Shown: positions 17,861 through 27,349, counted from the first letter of the stretch. The stretch is 64,000 bases of DNA from Bacteroidota bacterium (GCA_023441805.1 JAEZNO010000025.1:1-64000), one strand, 5' to 3'. Program-made: numbers and translations. Notes: a model not told the origin generated them from the sequence alone.

Positions 17861-19246
17861 CTATTTAACTTTTAGTCCTTTGATTTGAACTACATCATCC
17901 TTATCTTTCACGAATATAACTGAAATAGCTCCTGCTATCATGAATATTCCGGCTGTGACTATTGCATATACGGCTTGACCACCGTAAACATATTTCACAA
18001 TCGGACCACCGAATATTCCATTAACTATCTGAGGAAACGTAATGAAAAAATTGAAAATCCCCATATATACACCCATTTTCTTTGCAGGGATAGAGCCGGC
18101 CAATATGGCATAAGGCATTGCAAGGATGCTCGCCCATGCTATTCCAACACCAATCATACTGAAATTTAAGAACCATTTCATTTCGGGCGAAGTGACCAGA
18201 ACGATAGAAATCAATCCTAACCCACCAATGGTCAAACATATTGAGTGGGTCAGGCGACGTCCAACCTTAGCTGCAATAACCGGAAGTAACATGGCGAAAA
18301 GTGCAGCCACAAGATTATATACACCGAAAATAACGCCAACATAATCACCTGCAGTATTGAAAGCCTCTGAACTCCTGTCGTCAGGTGAAAGTCCCCATAC
18401 ATGCTGAGCCAAAGCAGGGGTTGTAAAAACCCACATTGAAAATAGTGCAAACCATGAGAAAAATTGGACTAATCCCAATTGTTTCATTGTAGTAGGCATC
18501 CTGGCAAAATCCTTAAAAATATCGAGGATACTACTCTTTTTTTCTTTCTTAAGTTCAATTTCATTGTCATCAGCGACGACATTATATTCAGCCATTTCCT
18601 CTGGAGTGTATTCGCGTGTTGTGAATATAGTCCATAAGATTGCTCCAACCAATACAGTTGCTCCTGTGATGAAAGAAATCAATACATTAGTCGGAACTAA
18701 TCCTGTTTCTGACACATTTGAGAGACCCACCCAGTTAGTTAATACGTAAGGTAACCATGAACCCAGCACTGCGCCAACACCTATAAGGAAAGTCTGCACT
18801 GAGAAACCCAGAGTTCGCTGATCTGTAGGAAGTTTATCAGCCACTAATGCCCTGAAAGGTTCCATTGCTATATTGAAGGATGCATCCATAACCATAAGCA
18901 TTCCTGCACCTACCCATAATGCGGGTAAATAGGCCGCAAACATTGGTGATTGTGGCATTAAAATCAAGCCGACTGCCGCCAGCAAGGCTCCGGTGAGGAA
19001 ATATGGTTTTCTTCTGCCAAGTCGGTTCCAAGTATTATCACTGTAATGGCCAATGATAGGTTGTACAATCATTCCAGTAAGAGGAGCTACCAACCAGAAC
19101 CATGAAAGGTGTTCAACATCAGCACCAAAGGTTTGTAGGATACGACTTGCATTGGCATTTTGAAGTGCAAATCCAAATTGGATCCCAAGGAATCCGACAC
19201 TCATATTGAAAATCTGCCAGAACGACAGGTGGGGTTTCATTTTCAT
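17861..19246 (-). CDS. SLC45-like MFS sugar transporter
   Basis: A 461-residue, 12-helix major facilitator. The motif GHYSDNTWNRLGRRKPY (from about 65) and the segment AMEPFRALVAD are typical of the SLC45/glycoside-cation symporter branch, which carries sucrose or maltose with protons. It faces the glucan block from the opposite strand, ending 32 bases after the amylase. In many Bacteroidota a transporter of this type imports maltose for an intracellular maltose phosphorylase, which fits the fused GH65 enzyme here. No SusC/SusD pair lies in the window. Confidence 0.85.
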   Translation of the reverse strand: MKMKPHLSFWQIFNMSVGFLGIQFGFALQNANASRILQTFGADVEHLSWFWLVAPLTGMIVQPIIGHYSDNTWNRLGRRKPYFLTGALLAAVGLILMPQSPMFAAYLPALWVGAGMLMVMDASFNIAMEPFRALVADKLPTDQRTLGFSVQTFLIGVGAVLGSWLPYVLTNWVGLSNVSETGLVPTNVLISFITGATVLVGAILWTIFTTREYTPEEMAEYNVVADDNEIELKKEKKSSILDIFKDFARMPTTMKQLGLVQFFSWFALFSMWVFTTPALAQHVWGLSPDDRSSEAFNTAGDYVGVIFGVYNLVAALFAMLLPVIAAKVGRRLTHSICLTIGGLGLISIVLVTSPEMKWFLNFSMIGVGIAWASILAMPYAILAGSIPAKKMGVYMGIFNFFITFPQIVNGIFGGPIVKYVYGGQAVYAIVTAGIFMIAGAISVIFVKDKDDVVQIKGLKVK

Positions 19247-19325
19247 ACAAAGGATGTTAGGTTGTGATTAATTAAAAGGTAAAATTATTGAAAATTATTC
19301 CCACAAAGACTAATGCTGAATCTTA

Positions 19326-19357
19326 TTTTGGAGTAAAATAAATGTTTTGTAAATTTG
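19326..19357 (+). promoter_or_regulatory. Promoter of tRNA-Gly
   Basis: TTTTG at 19326-19330 and TAAATTTG at 19350-19357 are spaced by 19 bases, an excellent match to the Bacteroidota consensus. The tRNA begins 12 bases later. Confidence 0.75.
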
Positions 19358-19368
19358 CCTCATTACTT

Positions 19369-19441
19369 GCGGAAGTAGCTCAGTTGGTAGAGCATCAGCT
19401 TCCCAAGCTGAGGGTCGCGGGTTCGAATCCCGTTTTCCGCT
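19369..19441 (+). tRNA. tRNA-Gly (anticodon CCC)
   Basis: A full cloverleaf can be drawn. The acceptor GCGGAAG pairs with TTTCCGC with one G-T pair. The D arm is GCTCAGTTGGTAGAGC. The anticodon stem TCAGC/GCTGA encloses the loop TTCCCAA, which gives anticodon CCC (glycine, codon GGG). The T arm contains GGTTCGAATCC. The discriminator is T, as usual for tRNA-Gly. No CCA is encoded. Confidence 0.95.
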
Positions 19442-19461
19442 CATCATGAGGAAGGAGAGGA

Positions 19462-19494
19462 AAAGGCTGGCTCACATAATTGAGACCAGCCTTT
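19462..19494 (+). terminator. Hairpin after tRNA-Gly
   Basis: AAAGGCTGG at 19462-19470 pairs with CCAGCCTTT at 19486-19494, with further pairing CTCA/TGAG inside. The downstream tail is only modestly T-rich. A second perfect 7-bp hairpin lies at 19540-19560. Nothing else is evident in the 19247-19592 gap. Confidence 0.55.
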
Positions 19495-19592
19495 CTTGTA
19501 TCTTGTAAATACATAGCCAATCGCGAAATATCACTCTCTCCTTGTGAATAATACACAAGGTCCGTGACTAATTAAATCTTTCGAATCTTAAG

Positions 19593-20099
19593 TTACTTAC
19601 TTAGAGCTTCTTTATAAAGATTGAAATTCGTATCATCAAAAGTGACAAAGATTACTTTCTTTGGAATTTCATTCTGTAAGAGGTAGTCTTTAACTGTTTT
19701 TAGAGCAATTTCAGCTGCCTTCTCTTTCGGAAAGCCATATACACCGGTACTTATATTTGGAAAGGCTATTGTTTCACAGCTATACTCTGATGCAAGTTTC
19801 AGGCTCTGATTATAACAGGATGCAAGAAGGACTTCTTCATTATCATTCCCACCCATCCAAATTGGGCCAACAGCATGAATCACATAACTGGCAGGTAGTT
19901 TATACCCTTTAGTGATTTTCGCCTCACCTGTCGGACAGCCTCCAAGTGTACGGCATTCAGCCAATAACTCAGGACCTGCAGCTCTATGTATAGCTCCATC
20001 AACTCCACCTCCTCCTAAAAGAGAAGTGTTAGCAGCATTCACGATTGCATTAACTTTAAGTGTTGTAATATCTCCTTTTATAACCTCTATCTGTTCCAT
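19593..20099 (-). CDS. Macro-domain ADP-ribose hydrolase/deacetylase
   Basis: A single macro domain of 168 residues. The ADP-ribose-binding elements are intact: GDIT near 9-12, NAAN at 22-25, the glycine-rich GGGGVDGAI loop from about 29, and the GVYGFP loop near 118-123. This arrangement matches the YmdB/MacroD-type group, which removes O-acetyl groups from ADP-ribose or mono-ADP-ribose from proteins. It stands alone with its own ATG start. No sirtuin or toxin partner is next to it, so a housekeeping NAD-metabolite role is most likely. Confidence 0.9.
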   Translation of the reverse strand: MEQIEVIKGDITTLKVNAIVNAANTSLLGGGGVDGAIHRAAGPELLAECRTLGGCPTGEAKITKGYKLPASYVIHAVGPIWMGGNDNEEVLLASCYNQSLKLASEYSCETIAFPNISTGVYGFPKEKAAEIALKTVKDYLLQNEIPKKVIFVTFDDTNFNLYKEALSK

Positions 20100-20183
20100 A
20101 ACTTTAATAGATTAGAACAATCCAATCAGTCATTAGTTATCAAATATCAGATTCACGTATCTCAATCATTCACTTTTCATTCA

Positions 20184-21608
20184 TCAAGCTTTACGGACTA
20201 TCAATTGGGCGTTTTCATATTTAATAACGACAACAGGCTGACCTTTATCGATATATCCGGTTTGAGCTACTGCGTCATAAACATCATTTTCTATTTCAAT
20301 CTTGCCGGCTGGTCTGAGTATAGTGTGAGCAGTACCTGTTTTACCTATTAGTTCTGCATACTTCATATCAGCTGAGATATACCCTGATTCACTTTGCTGT
20401 GTTGATAATAGCGCCAACTCACCAAAGATGGTCTTTTTGCCGAACAATCGACTGGTCGTATAGAAGGATAGAATGATTGACAGAAAAGTAGCAATGATCA
20501 CAATAGCGAGTGATTCAAATATCCGGTTTACAGCCAACCCCTGAAAATCAAATCCAATATTACCAATAAGACTCAGTGTTAATCCAATGATAGTTAATGC
20601 AATACCGGTAATTCCGGCAACACCGAATCCTGGTATGGCAAACAATTCAAGTGCTATCAGTACCAGTCCAATAATAAAGATCAGAATCTCCCAATTTGCC
20701 GCAAGTCCTTCAAGATACAATGGCGCGAAATAGAGAGCTGCAGCGGTGACAGCTACTACTAATGCAAAACCTATACCCGGGCTTTGTAACTCGAAGTATA
20801 AACCACCGATTATAAGCATAATGAGAATTCCGCTGATAAATGGTTTAGTTAGGAAACCTATAATCTTATCAAGTGCTGTTAATTGTTGCTTTACTACTTT
20901 AACATCTTCCAGACCATGATTTTTTAAAATTTCCCGAATGCTGGATGCTTCTCCTTCACAAAATCCGTATTTTATAGCCTCTGATGAAGTAAAAGTGATA
21001 ACCTGTGTACTATCTGAGATACCCGGTACGACAATTCTTGGGTCAACCATTGCCTGTGCAATATCAGAATCTCTTCCTGTAGCCTCTGCGGTTGAACGCA
21101 TCATTCCCCTCATATACGACTGATATTTATCAGGTACTACTTTTCCCTCCTGGTCCACCACTGTGGCAGCTCCAATATTAGCCCCTTTACGCATAAATAT
21201 GCTATCGCAAGCTATAGATATCAAGGCGCCGGCTGATGCTGCATTATTGTCGATGAATACCCATACAGGAATAGGGGATTGTAACAGTGCTGTACGTATT
21301 GAATCAGCTGATTCAAGCATACCACCGTAAGTGTTTAAGTGTATAATAATAAGATCAGCTTTAAGTTCTAAAGCCTCATCCAGTGCTTTACGGGTTAATC
21401 GCCAAATGGGAGGGGCGATCTCCTCCATTATATCAAACTGATAAATGAGATTAATTTCTTCTTGTATTGTACCGGCTGATCTGTTTGGTTCATAGGAAGC
21501 TATACTGTCATTATCTGTTTGGACAGAATTGCGATTTTGAGCAGAGGAAAAACTTGTACAGAAGAAACAAAGCAAAGCAACGATTGTGATCTTGAATTTT
21601 GAAGTCAT
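20184..21608 (-). CDS. NfeD-type membrane serine protease (ClpP-like + NfeD)
   Basis: A signal peptide (1-23, ending SSAQ) is followed by a periplasmic ClpP-like protease domain with probable nucleophile Ser125 in AASAGAL. Four to five membrane helices follow (about 250-390), then a C-terminal OB-fold NfeD domain (about 405-474, containing GKTGTA and GQPVVV). This is the long NfeD1b form, usually paired with a flotillin-like stomatin in membrane quality control. No stomatin gene is adjacent here, so the partner must lie elsewhere or be absent. Starts at ATG. The gap to the inositol monophosphatase gene upstream is about 210 bases. Confidence 0.88.
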   Translation of the reverse strand: MTSKFKITIVALLCFFCTSFSSAQNRNSVQTDNDSIASYEPNRSAGTIQEEINLIYQFDIMEEIAPPIWRLTRKALDEALELKADLIIIHLNTYGGMLESADSIRTALLQSPIPVWVFIDNNAASAGALISIACDSIFMRKGANIGAATVVDQEGKVVPDKYQSYMRGMMRSTAEATGRDSDIAQAMVDPRIVVPGISDSTQVITFTSSEAIKYGFCEGEASSIREILKNHGLEDVKVVKQQLTALDKIIGFLTKPFISGILIMLIIGGLYFELQSPGIGFALVVAVTAAALYFAPLYLEGLAANWEILIFIIGLVLIALELFAIPGFGVAGITGIALTIIGLTLSLIGNIGFDFQGLAVNRIFESLAIVIIATFLSIILSFYTTSRLFGKKTIFGELALLSTQQSESGYISADMKYAELIGKTGTAHTILRPAGKIEIENDVYDAVAQTGYIDKGQPVVVIKYENAQLIVRKA

Positions 21609-21819
21609 AGTTTGTGGAAATTCGATATAAAGATAAGAATTTTGGTAGAATGATGATGCTTGCTAATAATGATGAGTGATGAATCCCCGGGCCCGACAGG
21701 GATAGATAACAGCAAGAAATTAAATCAAACAATTGGAAGTAGGGATGGTAATAAATTGCAATAAGTGTCAATACCCTTTAGGGTTTGAGTTCCCAATATA
21801 TGCGTAGTGACAATAATGG

Positions 21820-22632
21820 TTAGTAATCGGCTTTATTGAAATATTGTTTGATAATAGAATGCATCTCCTTATGTATGTGACGATTACCACAAATAAGCTC
21901 TTTACCAAAGAGGGCATTGTCTCCGCCTTTGAAGTCAGTGACAACACCACCGGCTTGTTTTACAATAATAATACCGGCTGCCACATCCCATGGATGCAAA
22001 CCATATTCATAAAAACCATCGAATCTTCCTGCAGCAACATAAGCCATATCTGCAGCAGCCGAACCTAATCTCCTTAGTCCTGCTGTTGATTTCATCATTT
22101 CACGAAAAACATCAAGATATTCTTCCATCCGTCCATAGTCGTAATATGGGAACCCTGTTGCCAGAAGTGAAGTATCGAAATTGATGGTACGTGAAATTTG
22201 GATTTCAGAATTGTTTAGATAAGCAGGTGAGCCTTTCCATGCATAGAAACATTCGTCAAGGTTGACCTCATAAATTACACCTGCTACAATTTCAGTATTC
22301 TCCTGAAGTGCAATACTTACACAGTAAACCGGTACCCGATGGATGAAATTCGTGGTCCCATCGAGAGGGTCAATTATCCATTGAAATCTTTCACCTACAG
22401 TACTATCAGTATCCTCTTCAGTAATAAAGCCTGCTTGAGGTAATACTTTACGTAAACCTGTAACAAGCATTTCTTCAACATTCTTATCCACATAAGTAAC
22501 GTAGTTATGGGCACTTTTTTCTTCAATCTGTTCTGTATGTATCTTACTTGCTTGTTGCTGTATGTATCTACCTGCATCTCTTGCAAGATTGCAGATATCC
22601 ATACAAATTGACCTATAATCTATTGTGCTCAT
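21820..22632 (-). CDS. suhB: Inositol-1-monophosphatase family protein (SuhB-like)
   Basis: A 270-residue magnesium-dependent phosphatase with EED at 72-74, DPLDGTTNF at 88-96 and WDVAAG near 212. The TTNF variant after DPLDG is that of inositol monophosphatase/SuhB rather than CysQ, which is present separately at 447-1295. Likely substrates are inositol-1-phosphate or related sugar phosphates; E. coli SuhB also acts in rRNA antitermination, but that role is not readable here. Its ATG overlaps the stop of the upstream YCII gene by four bases, so the two are translationally coupled. Confidence 0.88.
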   Translation of the reverse strand: MSTIDYRSICMDICNLARDAGRYIQQQASKIHTEQIEEKSAHNYVTYVDKNVEEMLVTGLRKVLPQAGFITEEDTDSTVGERFQWIIDPLDGTTNFIHRVPVYCVSIALQENTEIVAGVIYEVNLDECFYAWKGSPAYLNNSEIQISRTINFDTSLLATGFPYYDYGRMEEYLDVFREMMKSTAGLRRLGSAAADMAYVAAGRFDGFYEYGLHPWDVAAGIIIVKQAGGVVTDFKGGDNALFGKELICGNRHIHKEMHSIIKQYFNKADY

Positions 22633-23084
22633 TTTTGTTTACTGATTGAACGGTGAATAGGGAGAAGTGCACTCAAAGCTGCTGTACCATACCAAGGGAT
22701 GTAATCAACATCAAAGAATTTTGAATTTACAGTCGGGTCTCTTTCAATCCATACTTTAGCTTGTTCTATGGATTCAGTATTAAGGATAAACAACCCTCTA
22801 TACTGAAGTTCATTCTTCCCGTAAGGGCCTGCCAGCACGAGATATCCAGAATCTGCCAGACTATTCATGTTCTGAAAGTGACCTTTAAATATACTATCCA
22901 ATACAGCTTTATCATTAATTTTTACATTACCCGTCTTGAGTACTACGAAGACATACGACTTCATTCCAAGCTCATCTGCTCCTAATGATTTAGCGAGTGT
23001 AGAGTCGTAGACTATATCAGAACTTTGTGAAAATACCGAGATACTACCAAAGAGACAGGTAAGAATAAAGAGGATTCGTTTCAT
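22629..23084 (-). CDS. Exported YCII-related domain protein
   Basis: The chosen ATG at 23084 gives a good signal peptide (KRILFILTCLFGSISVFSQ). An ATG eight codons earlier gives a poorer one. The mature part resembles a YCII-related ferredoxin-like fold: a central GYLVLAGPYG stretch and a later strand RGLFILNTES, then a helix of the EQAKVWIERDP type. YCII domains bind or act on small molecules, and no specific reaction is known for exported forms. A four-base overlap joins it to the SuhB-like gene. Confidence 0.7.
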   Translation of the reverse strand: MKRILFILTCLFGSISVFSQSSDIVYDSTLAKSLGADELGMKSYVFVVLKTGNVKINDKAVLDSIFKGHFQNMNSLADSGYLVLAGPYGKNELQYRGLFILNTESIEQAKVWIERDPTVNSKFFDVDYIPWYGTAALSALLPIHRSISKQK

Positions 23085-23220
23085 GATAAATGCTTTAAGT
23101 TTATGCAAATTTAATGATTAACAAACAGTCTGACTGATTAGTGTAAAATCACATTTTAATCCTTAGATATTCCATTGAAGTTAAATTATCAGGATGTGAT
23201 CATGGCCAATTTAATATTTA

Positions 23221-24687
23221 TCAATCAACTAAAAAGACTTCATCCTGATCGATTTGACGCAACTTTACCTTCTCAATAGCATTTACCATATCGGATGAGT
23301 ATGGTCTTTTGCACCTTATATAATTACCTGTAAAACCAAACATGTGACCGTTATCAACATCCGATTCCCACAATACTTCCTGCTCAGTGTCTTGATTGTC
23401 AGAGTAAAATTTATGCTTTTTGTGTTCGGAAAGTTCATGAAGGATTTTACTTCTTCTTGCTTTCTCCTTTTCTGATATCTGCCCGCCCATACTTGCTGAT
23501 TTAGTACCGGGTCGCGATGAATACGTAAAGACATGCAAATAAGAAATATCTAATCTCTTAATGAAGTTAACAGTATCTTCAAAGTCTTCTTCAGTCTCAC
23601 CCGGGAAACCGGTAATCACATCAGCAGCTATACATGCATGAGGCATCAGTTGTTTTATTTTGCTAACGCGAGCCTCAAACACCTCTCTCTTGTACTTTCG
23701 TCGCATAAGTTCAAGGATTCTATCAGTTCCTGATTGAAGAGGAATATGAAAATGATGCATTAACCTGTTTGATTTACTTACAAGCTCAATTATTTCATCT
23801 TTTAATAATTCAGGTTCGATAGAAGATATTCGAATACGGTCAATACCTGTGAGATTATCAAGCTCTTTGACAAGATCCAGAAAAGACTCGTTATGCTGAC
23901 GGCCAAAATCACCAATATTCACACCGGTAAGAACTATTTCGCGAATATCAGTAGAAGCAATCTGCTGTGCTACTTTCATGGTTTCACTTATTGTTGCACT
24001 TCTGCTTCTGCCTCGTGCAAATGGTATAGCACAATATGTGCAGAAATAATCGCAACCATCCTGTACCTTGAAGAAAGAGCGTGTACGATCATTAAGTGAA
24101 TATCCCGGCTCATAGACTTTAGACCGTAGGTAGTTCTTAATAGGTCGTTGATTGGTTGTATTTTCATCCAACAATTCCGCTCCCTGTCCTGCAGTGTATA
24201 AACTACTGCCTATTTCTGAACTCAAACTGTCTAAAGCATTTTCAAAGGCATTCTCCGGCAGATCATCTTCACCTATCGAAATAGCTGTATCTATGGATGA
24301 TTTTGTATTAGTAATTTGGAAGTCGGAAGCCGGGTGGGGATCATTATTACTATTGATAACTTCAAAGAGTTTAAATTTTTCGCTATTCCCTAAAACAATA
24401 TTGACCCCTGGCATCTTTAATAGTTCTTCAGGTTTGAGTTGAGAATAGCAGCCAATTACAGCAACTGATGCATCAGGATTTCTTTTGGTTGATTGTCGTA
24501 TTGCAGCCTTACATTTCTTCTCAGCTTGAGAAGTTACAGTACATGAATGAATAACGTAAATGTCAGCTTTATCCTTGAAATCGACTATTGTATATTGATC
24601 TTCAGTGAACTTTCGAGCTATTGCTGATGTTTCAGCAAAATTCAGTTTACATCCAAAAGTATGAAACGCAATCTTTGTTTTTCCCAT
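23221..24687 (-). CDS. mtaB: tRNA t6A37 methylthiotransferase MtaB
   Basis: MtaB adds a methylthio group to t6A at position 37 of ANN-decoding tRNAs. The N-terminal domain holds the three cluster cysteines (Cys13, Cys49, Cys80). The radical-SAM motif CDYFCTYC gives Cys212, 216 and 219, and a TRAM-like domain ends the protein. At 488 residues it is longer than usual because of an acidic, Ser-rich insertion of about 70 residues (about 112-182) between the N-terminal domain and the radical-SAM core. The insertion keeps the frame and looks disordered. Starts at ATG. Confidence 0.9.
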   Translation of the reverse strand: MGKTKIAFHTFGCKLNFAETSAIARKFTEDQYTIVDFKDKADIYVIHSCTVTSQAEKKCKAAIRQSTKRNPDASVAVIGCYSQLKPEELLKMPGVNIVLGNSEKFKLFEVINSNNDPHPASDFQITNTKSSIDTAISIGEDDLPENAFENALDSLSSEIGSSLYTAGQGAELLDENTTNQRPIKNYLRSKVYEPGYSLNDRTRSFFKVQDGCDYFCTYCAIPFARGRSRSATISETMKVAQQIASTDIREIVLTGVNIGDFGRQHNESFLDLVKELDNLTGIDRIRISSIEPELLKDEIIELVSKSNRLMHHFHIPLQSGTDRILELMRRKYKREVFEARVSKIKQLMPHACIAADVITGFPGETEEDFEDTVNFIKRLDISYLHVFTYSSRPGTKSASMGGQISEKEKARRSKILHELSEHKKHKFYSDNQDTEQEVLWESDVDNGHMFGFTGNYIRCKRPYSSDMVNAIEKVKLRQIDQDEVFLVD

Positions 24688-24813
24688 GCTGCAAAATTAA
24701 CTGATATAATGGTATGGATGATGCTCAAACAGAAAGCTATATGAGAATGTTGTCCCATGAAATTGAAGATGACAGATTTGAAATATTGGATTTATTAATT
24801 TCGCATCCCTTGA

Positions 24814-25227
24814 ATGACAATTATGAGAAAGCCTGTTACCAGTATCAATGAAAGCCTTAATGTTTGGACTAATAAGACTATCATGATAGTTGAGGATGTG
24901 GATTCAAACTACTCATACTTAGCTGCAACCCTTAGGAAGTCGGGAGCTCAATTAATTTGGGCTAAGAGTGGGGAAGATGCACTACAACTCATCACAGATG
25001 GTGTTCGTCCTGATCTGGTATTAATGGACGTTCAGCTTTCAGGTATTGACGGGTATAAGGTTACTGAAATGATTAAAGAGAAATTACCCAACCTGCCAAT
25101 AATTGCTCAGACTGCTTATGCTATGGTAGGGGAGAAAGAAAAGAGTTCAATTGCCGGATGTGATGATTATTTGCCCAAACCCATCCGACCAGGGCAGCTC
25201 TTAGAAACTATTAGCAAGTATCTTTAA
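24814..25227 (+). CDS. Stand-alone response-regulator receiver protein
   Basis: The 137-residue protein is a single CheY-like receiver domain. It shows the acidic pair in IVEDV, the phospho-acceptor Asp in LVLMDVQL, the switch Thr in QTAYA and the Lys in YLPKPI. It has no output domain, so it probably passes phosphate or binds a partner, as in hybrid phosphorelays. The YLPKPI ending resembles receivers cut from hybrid histidine kinases. No kinase gene is adjacent. An alternative ATG lies three codons in. Confidence 0.88.
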   Translation: MTIMRKPVTSINESLNVWTNKTIMIVEDVDSNYSYLAATLRKSGAQLIWAKSGEDALQLITDGVRPDLVLMDVQLSGIDGYKVTEMIKEKLPNLPIIAQTAYAMVGEKEKSSIAGCDDYLPKPIRPGQLLETISKYL

Positions 25228-25275
25228 ATCCACAATGGAGTATTCAACTAATAGAGAAACTCGTCGACTCAGGCA

Positions 25276-25316
25276 AAATAAAAAGAATGCTGAATGAATT
25301 ACCACTCAGCATTCTT
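25276..25316 (-). terminator. Intrinsic terminator of the arcC-argF operon
   Basis: The 11-base arms 25283-25293 and 25306-25316 are perfectly complementary. On the minus strand the stem is followed by TTTTTATTTT. The stem is symmetrical and could also stop the receiver gene on the plus strand. Confidence 0.75.
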
Positions 25317-25344
25317 CAGTAATTTCCTCATTCAAAGTCTAATA

Positions 25345-26346
25345 TCAGGCACCTAATGTTGCAACCATAACTGCTTTGATAGTATGAAGACGATTCTCTG
25401 CTTCGTCAAATACCAGCGACATAGGAGATTCGAATACATCTTCAGATACTTCCATTGACTCAAGGCCGTACTTCTGGAAGATTTCCTCTCCAACAGTGGT
25501 TTCACGATTATGGAATGCTGGTAAACAGTGCAGGAATTTCACATTTGGATTGCCGGTCTTTTTTACAACATCCATATTTACCTGATATGGACTTAGCAGC
25601 TTGATTCTCTCAGTCCATACTTCGGCAGGTTCACCCATAGAAACCCAAACATCAGTATAAAGGAAATCAACTCCCTTAACACCTTCTTCAACGTTTTCTG
25701 TAAGAGTAATTTTTGCACCTGTTTCTTTAGCTATCTCGCGACATTTCGCAACCAGTTCTTCGTTTGGCCAACATGCTTTTGGGGCAACGGCCCTGAAATC
25801 CATACCCATCTTGGCAGCTCCAACCATTAATGAATTACCCATATTATTACGGGCATCACCAAGATAAGCAAAAGCTACACTATGCAATGGTTTGTCACTG
25901 TGTTCCATCATTGTCAGGAAGTCAGCAAGTATTTGTGTTGGATGAAATTCATTGGTAAGACCATTCCATACCGGTACACCTGCATATTCACCAAGTGTTT
26001 CAACAATATTTTGAGCATACCCGCGATATTCAATTCCATCATACATACGTCCCAGAACTCTCGCAGTGTCTTTCATTGATTCTTTCTTACCCATCTGTGA
26101 ACCTGAAGGTCCGAGATATGTAACGTGGGCACCCTGATCGAGGGCTGCTACTTCGAAGGCACAACGTGTGCGGGTGGAGTCTTTTTCAAAAAGTAGAACT
26201 ATATTCTTTCCTTTCAACTTCTGTTGTTCGGTTCCTGCGTATTTAGCACGCTTCAGATCTGCAGCGAGTTGTAATAAATGCTTGATTTCCTGAGGGGTAA
26301 AATCAAGTAACTTTAAAAAATTGCGGTTTCTAAGATTGAATGCCAT
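25345..26346 (-). CDS. argF: Ornithine carbamoyltransferase
   Basis: The enzyme exchanges a carbamoyl group between carbamoyl phosphate and ornithine/citrulline. STRTR at 57-61 binds carbamoyl phosphate, and HPTQ near 134 and HCLP near 274 complete the active site. The 333-residue length and canonical motifs fit ArgF/ArcB rather than the acetyl- or succinyl-ornithine transcarbamylase many Bacteroidota use for arginine synthesis. The gene follows carbamate kinase after 27 bases, so a catabolic (ArcB) direction, citrulline to ornithine plus carbamoyl phosphate, is likely. No arginine-biosynthesis genes lie nearby. ATG start. Confidence 0.9.
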   Translation of the reverse strand: MAFNLRNRNFLKLLDFTPQEIKHLLQLAADLKRAKYAGTEQQKLKGKNIVLLFEKDSTRTRCAFEVAALDQGAHVTYLGPSGSQMGKKESMKDTARVLGRMYDGIEYRGYAQNIVETLGEYAGVPVWNGLTNEFHPTQILADFLTMMEHSDKPLHSVAFAYLGDARNNMGNSLMVGAAKMGMDFRAVAPKACWPNEELVAKCREIAKETGAKITLTENVEEGVKGVDFLYTDVWVSMGEPAEVWTERIKLLSPYQVNMDVVKKTGNPNVKFLHCLPAFHNRETTVGEEIFQKYGLESMEVSEDVFESPMSLVFDEAENRLHTIKAVMVATLGA

Positions 26347-26373
26347 GGTGATTATTTTTTTATGTTTGATTAC

Positions 26374-27318
26374 TTAAATGATTGCTATTCTTGTACCTCC
26401 ATTATCGATACCCAGCTTTTCAGCATTAGTAATGATAGCTTCTTTTCCGGTGCCTTCCACAAAGCTAATTGCAGCCCTGATCTTCGGAGCCATACTACCT
26501 TCAGCAAATTGACCCTGTTCAAGATAGCGTCTTGCTTCCATGATAGTCATACGGTCAATGGCCTTTTCTTGTGGAGTATTGAAATTGATGCAGACTTTTG
26601 GTACGTCGGTAAGGATGAATAATTTATCAGCACGGATCTGAACAGCAAGCAATGAGGAAGCTAAATCCTTATCAATAACTGCATCTATTCCCTGTAGTTT
26701 GTTTCTTTCTACATAAAACTGAGGAATTCCACCGCCACCAACAGCAATAACTATCTGACCTGCTCGTGCAAGAGTTTCAATAGATTTCTGATTACTTATA
26801 ACGAGAGGTTTAGGGCTGGCAACTACTTTTCTGTAACCTCTGCCACGCGGATCTGCGGCAAATACTGCACCGGTTTCGGCAGTAATCTTATCCGCATCCT
26901 CCTTACAATAATATGGACCAACGGGTTTAGTAGGTTTCTCAAAGGCAGGATCACTTTTATCAACAAGCACCTGTGTGATGATAGATATTACATCACGTTC
27001 AAGATCATTGGCTGTCATTACATTACGTAATTGTTGTTCAATGATATAGCCTATGAATCCTTGTGAGTAGGCTACAGCAACATCCAATGGCATATCAGGT
27101 AAGCCATATGTTTTATGACCGGCAGTGTTTGCCAATAAAATGTTACCAACCTGTGGTCCATTACCGTGTGTTACAACGATATTGTAATTATTTCTGATGA
27201 GGACAAGTAATTTTTCTGCAGTGTAATAAGCATTTTGTTCCTGGTCGTCAATAGTACCTTTTTGGTCGCTCCTCAATAGTGCGTTTCCGCCGAGTGCTAC
27301 AACAGCTAGTTTATTCAT
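26374..27318 (-). CDS. arcC: Carbamate kinase
   Basis: Carbamate kinase turns carbamoyl phosphate and ADP into ATP, ammonia and bicarbonate. The N-terminal VVALGGNALL, the HGNGPQVGN loop and the GGGGIPQF motif are characteristic of the amino-acid-kinase family branch of ArcC. Length, 314 residues, is typical. It is the first gene of a two-gene operon with ornithine carbamoyltransferase; arcA (arginine deiminase) and the ArcD antiporter are not here. The pair could use citrulline, or an ArcA encoded elsewhere. A candidate TAATTTTG box lies 32 bases upstream of the start. Confidence 0.93.
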   Translation of the reverse strand: MNKLAVVALGGNALLRSDQKGTIDDQEQNAYYTAEKLLVLIRNNYNIVVTHGNGPQVGNILLANTAGHKTYGLPDMPLDVAVAYSQGFIGYIIEQQLRNVMTANDLERDVISIITQVLVDKSDPAFEKPTKPVGPYYCKEDADKITAETGAVFAADPRGRGYRKVVASPKPLVISNQKSIETLARAGQIVIAVGGGGIPQFYVERNKLQGIDAVIDKDLASSLLAVQIRADKLFILTDVPKVCINFNTPQEKAIDRMTIMEARRYLEQGQFAEGSMAPKIRAAISFVEGTGKEAIITNAEKLGIDNGGTRIAII

Positions 27319-27349
27319 GAAGTTTGATAAGATTAAGGTTAATCGTGCA

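Noticed and set aside
25345..26346. Acetyl- or succinyl-ornithine carbamoyltransferase
   Set aside because: The HCLP and HPTQ regions and the pairing with carbamate kinase fit ordinary ornithine carbamoyltransferase; the acyl-specific variants have other loop features that I do not see.
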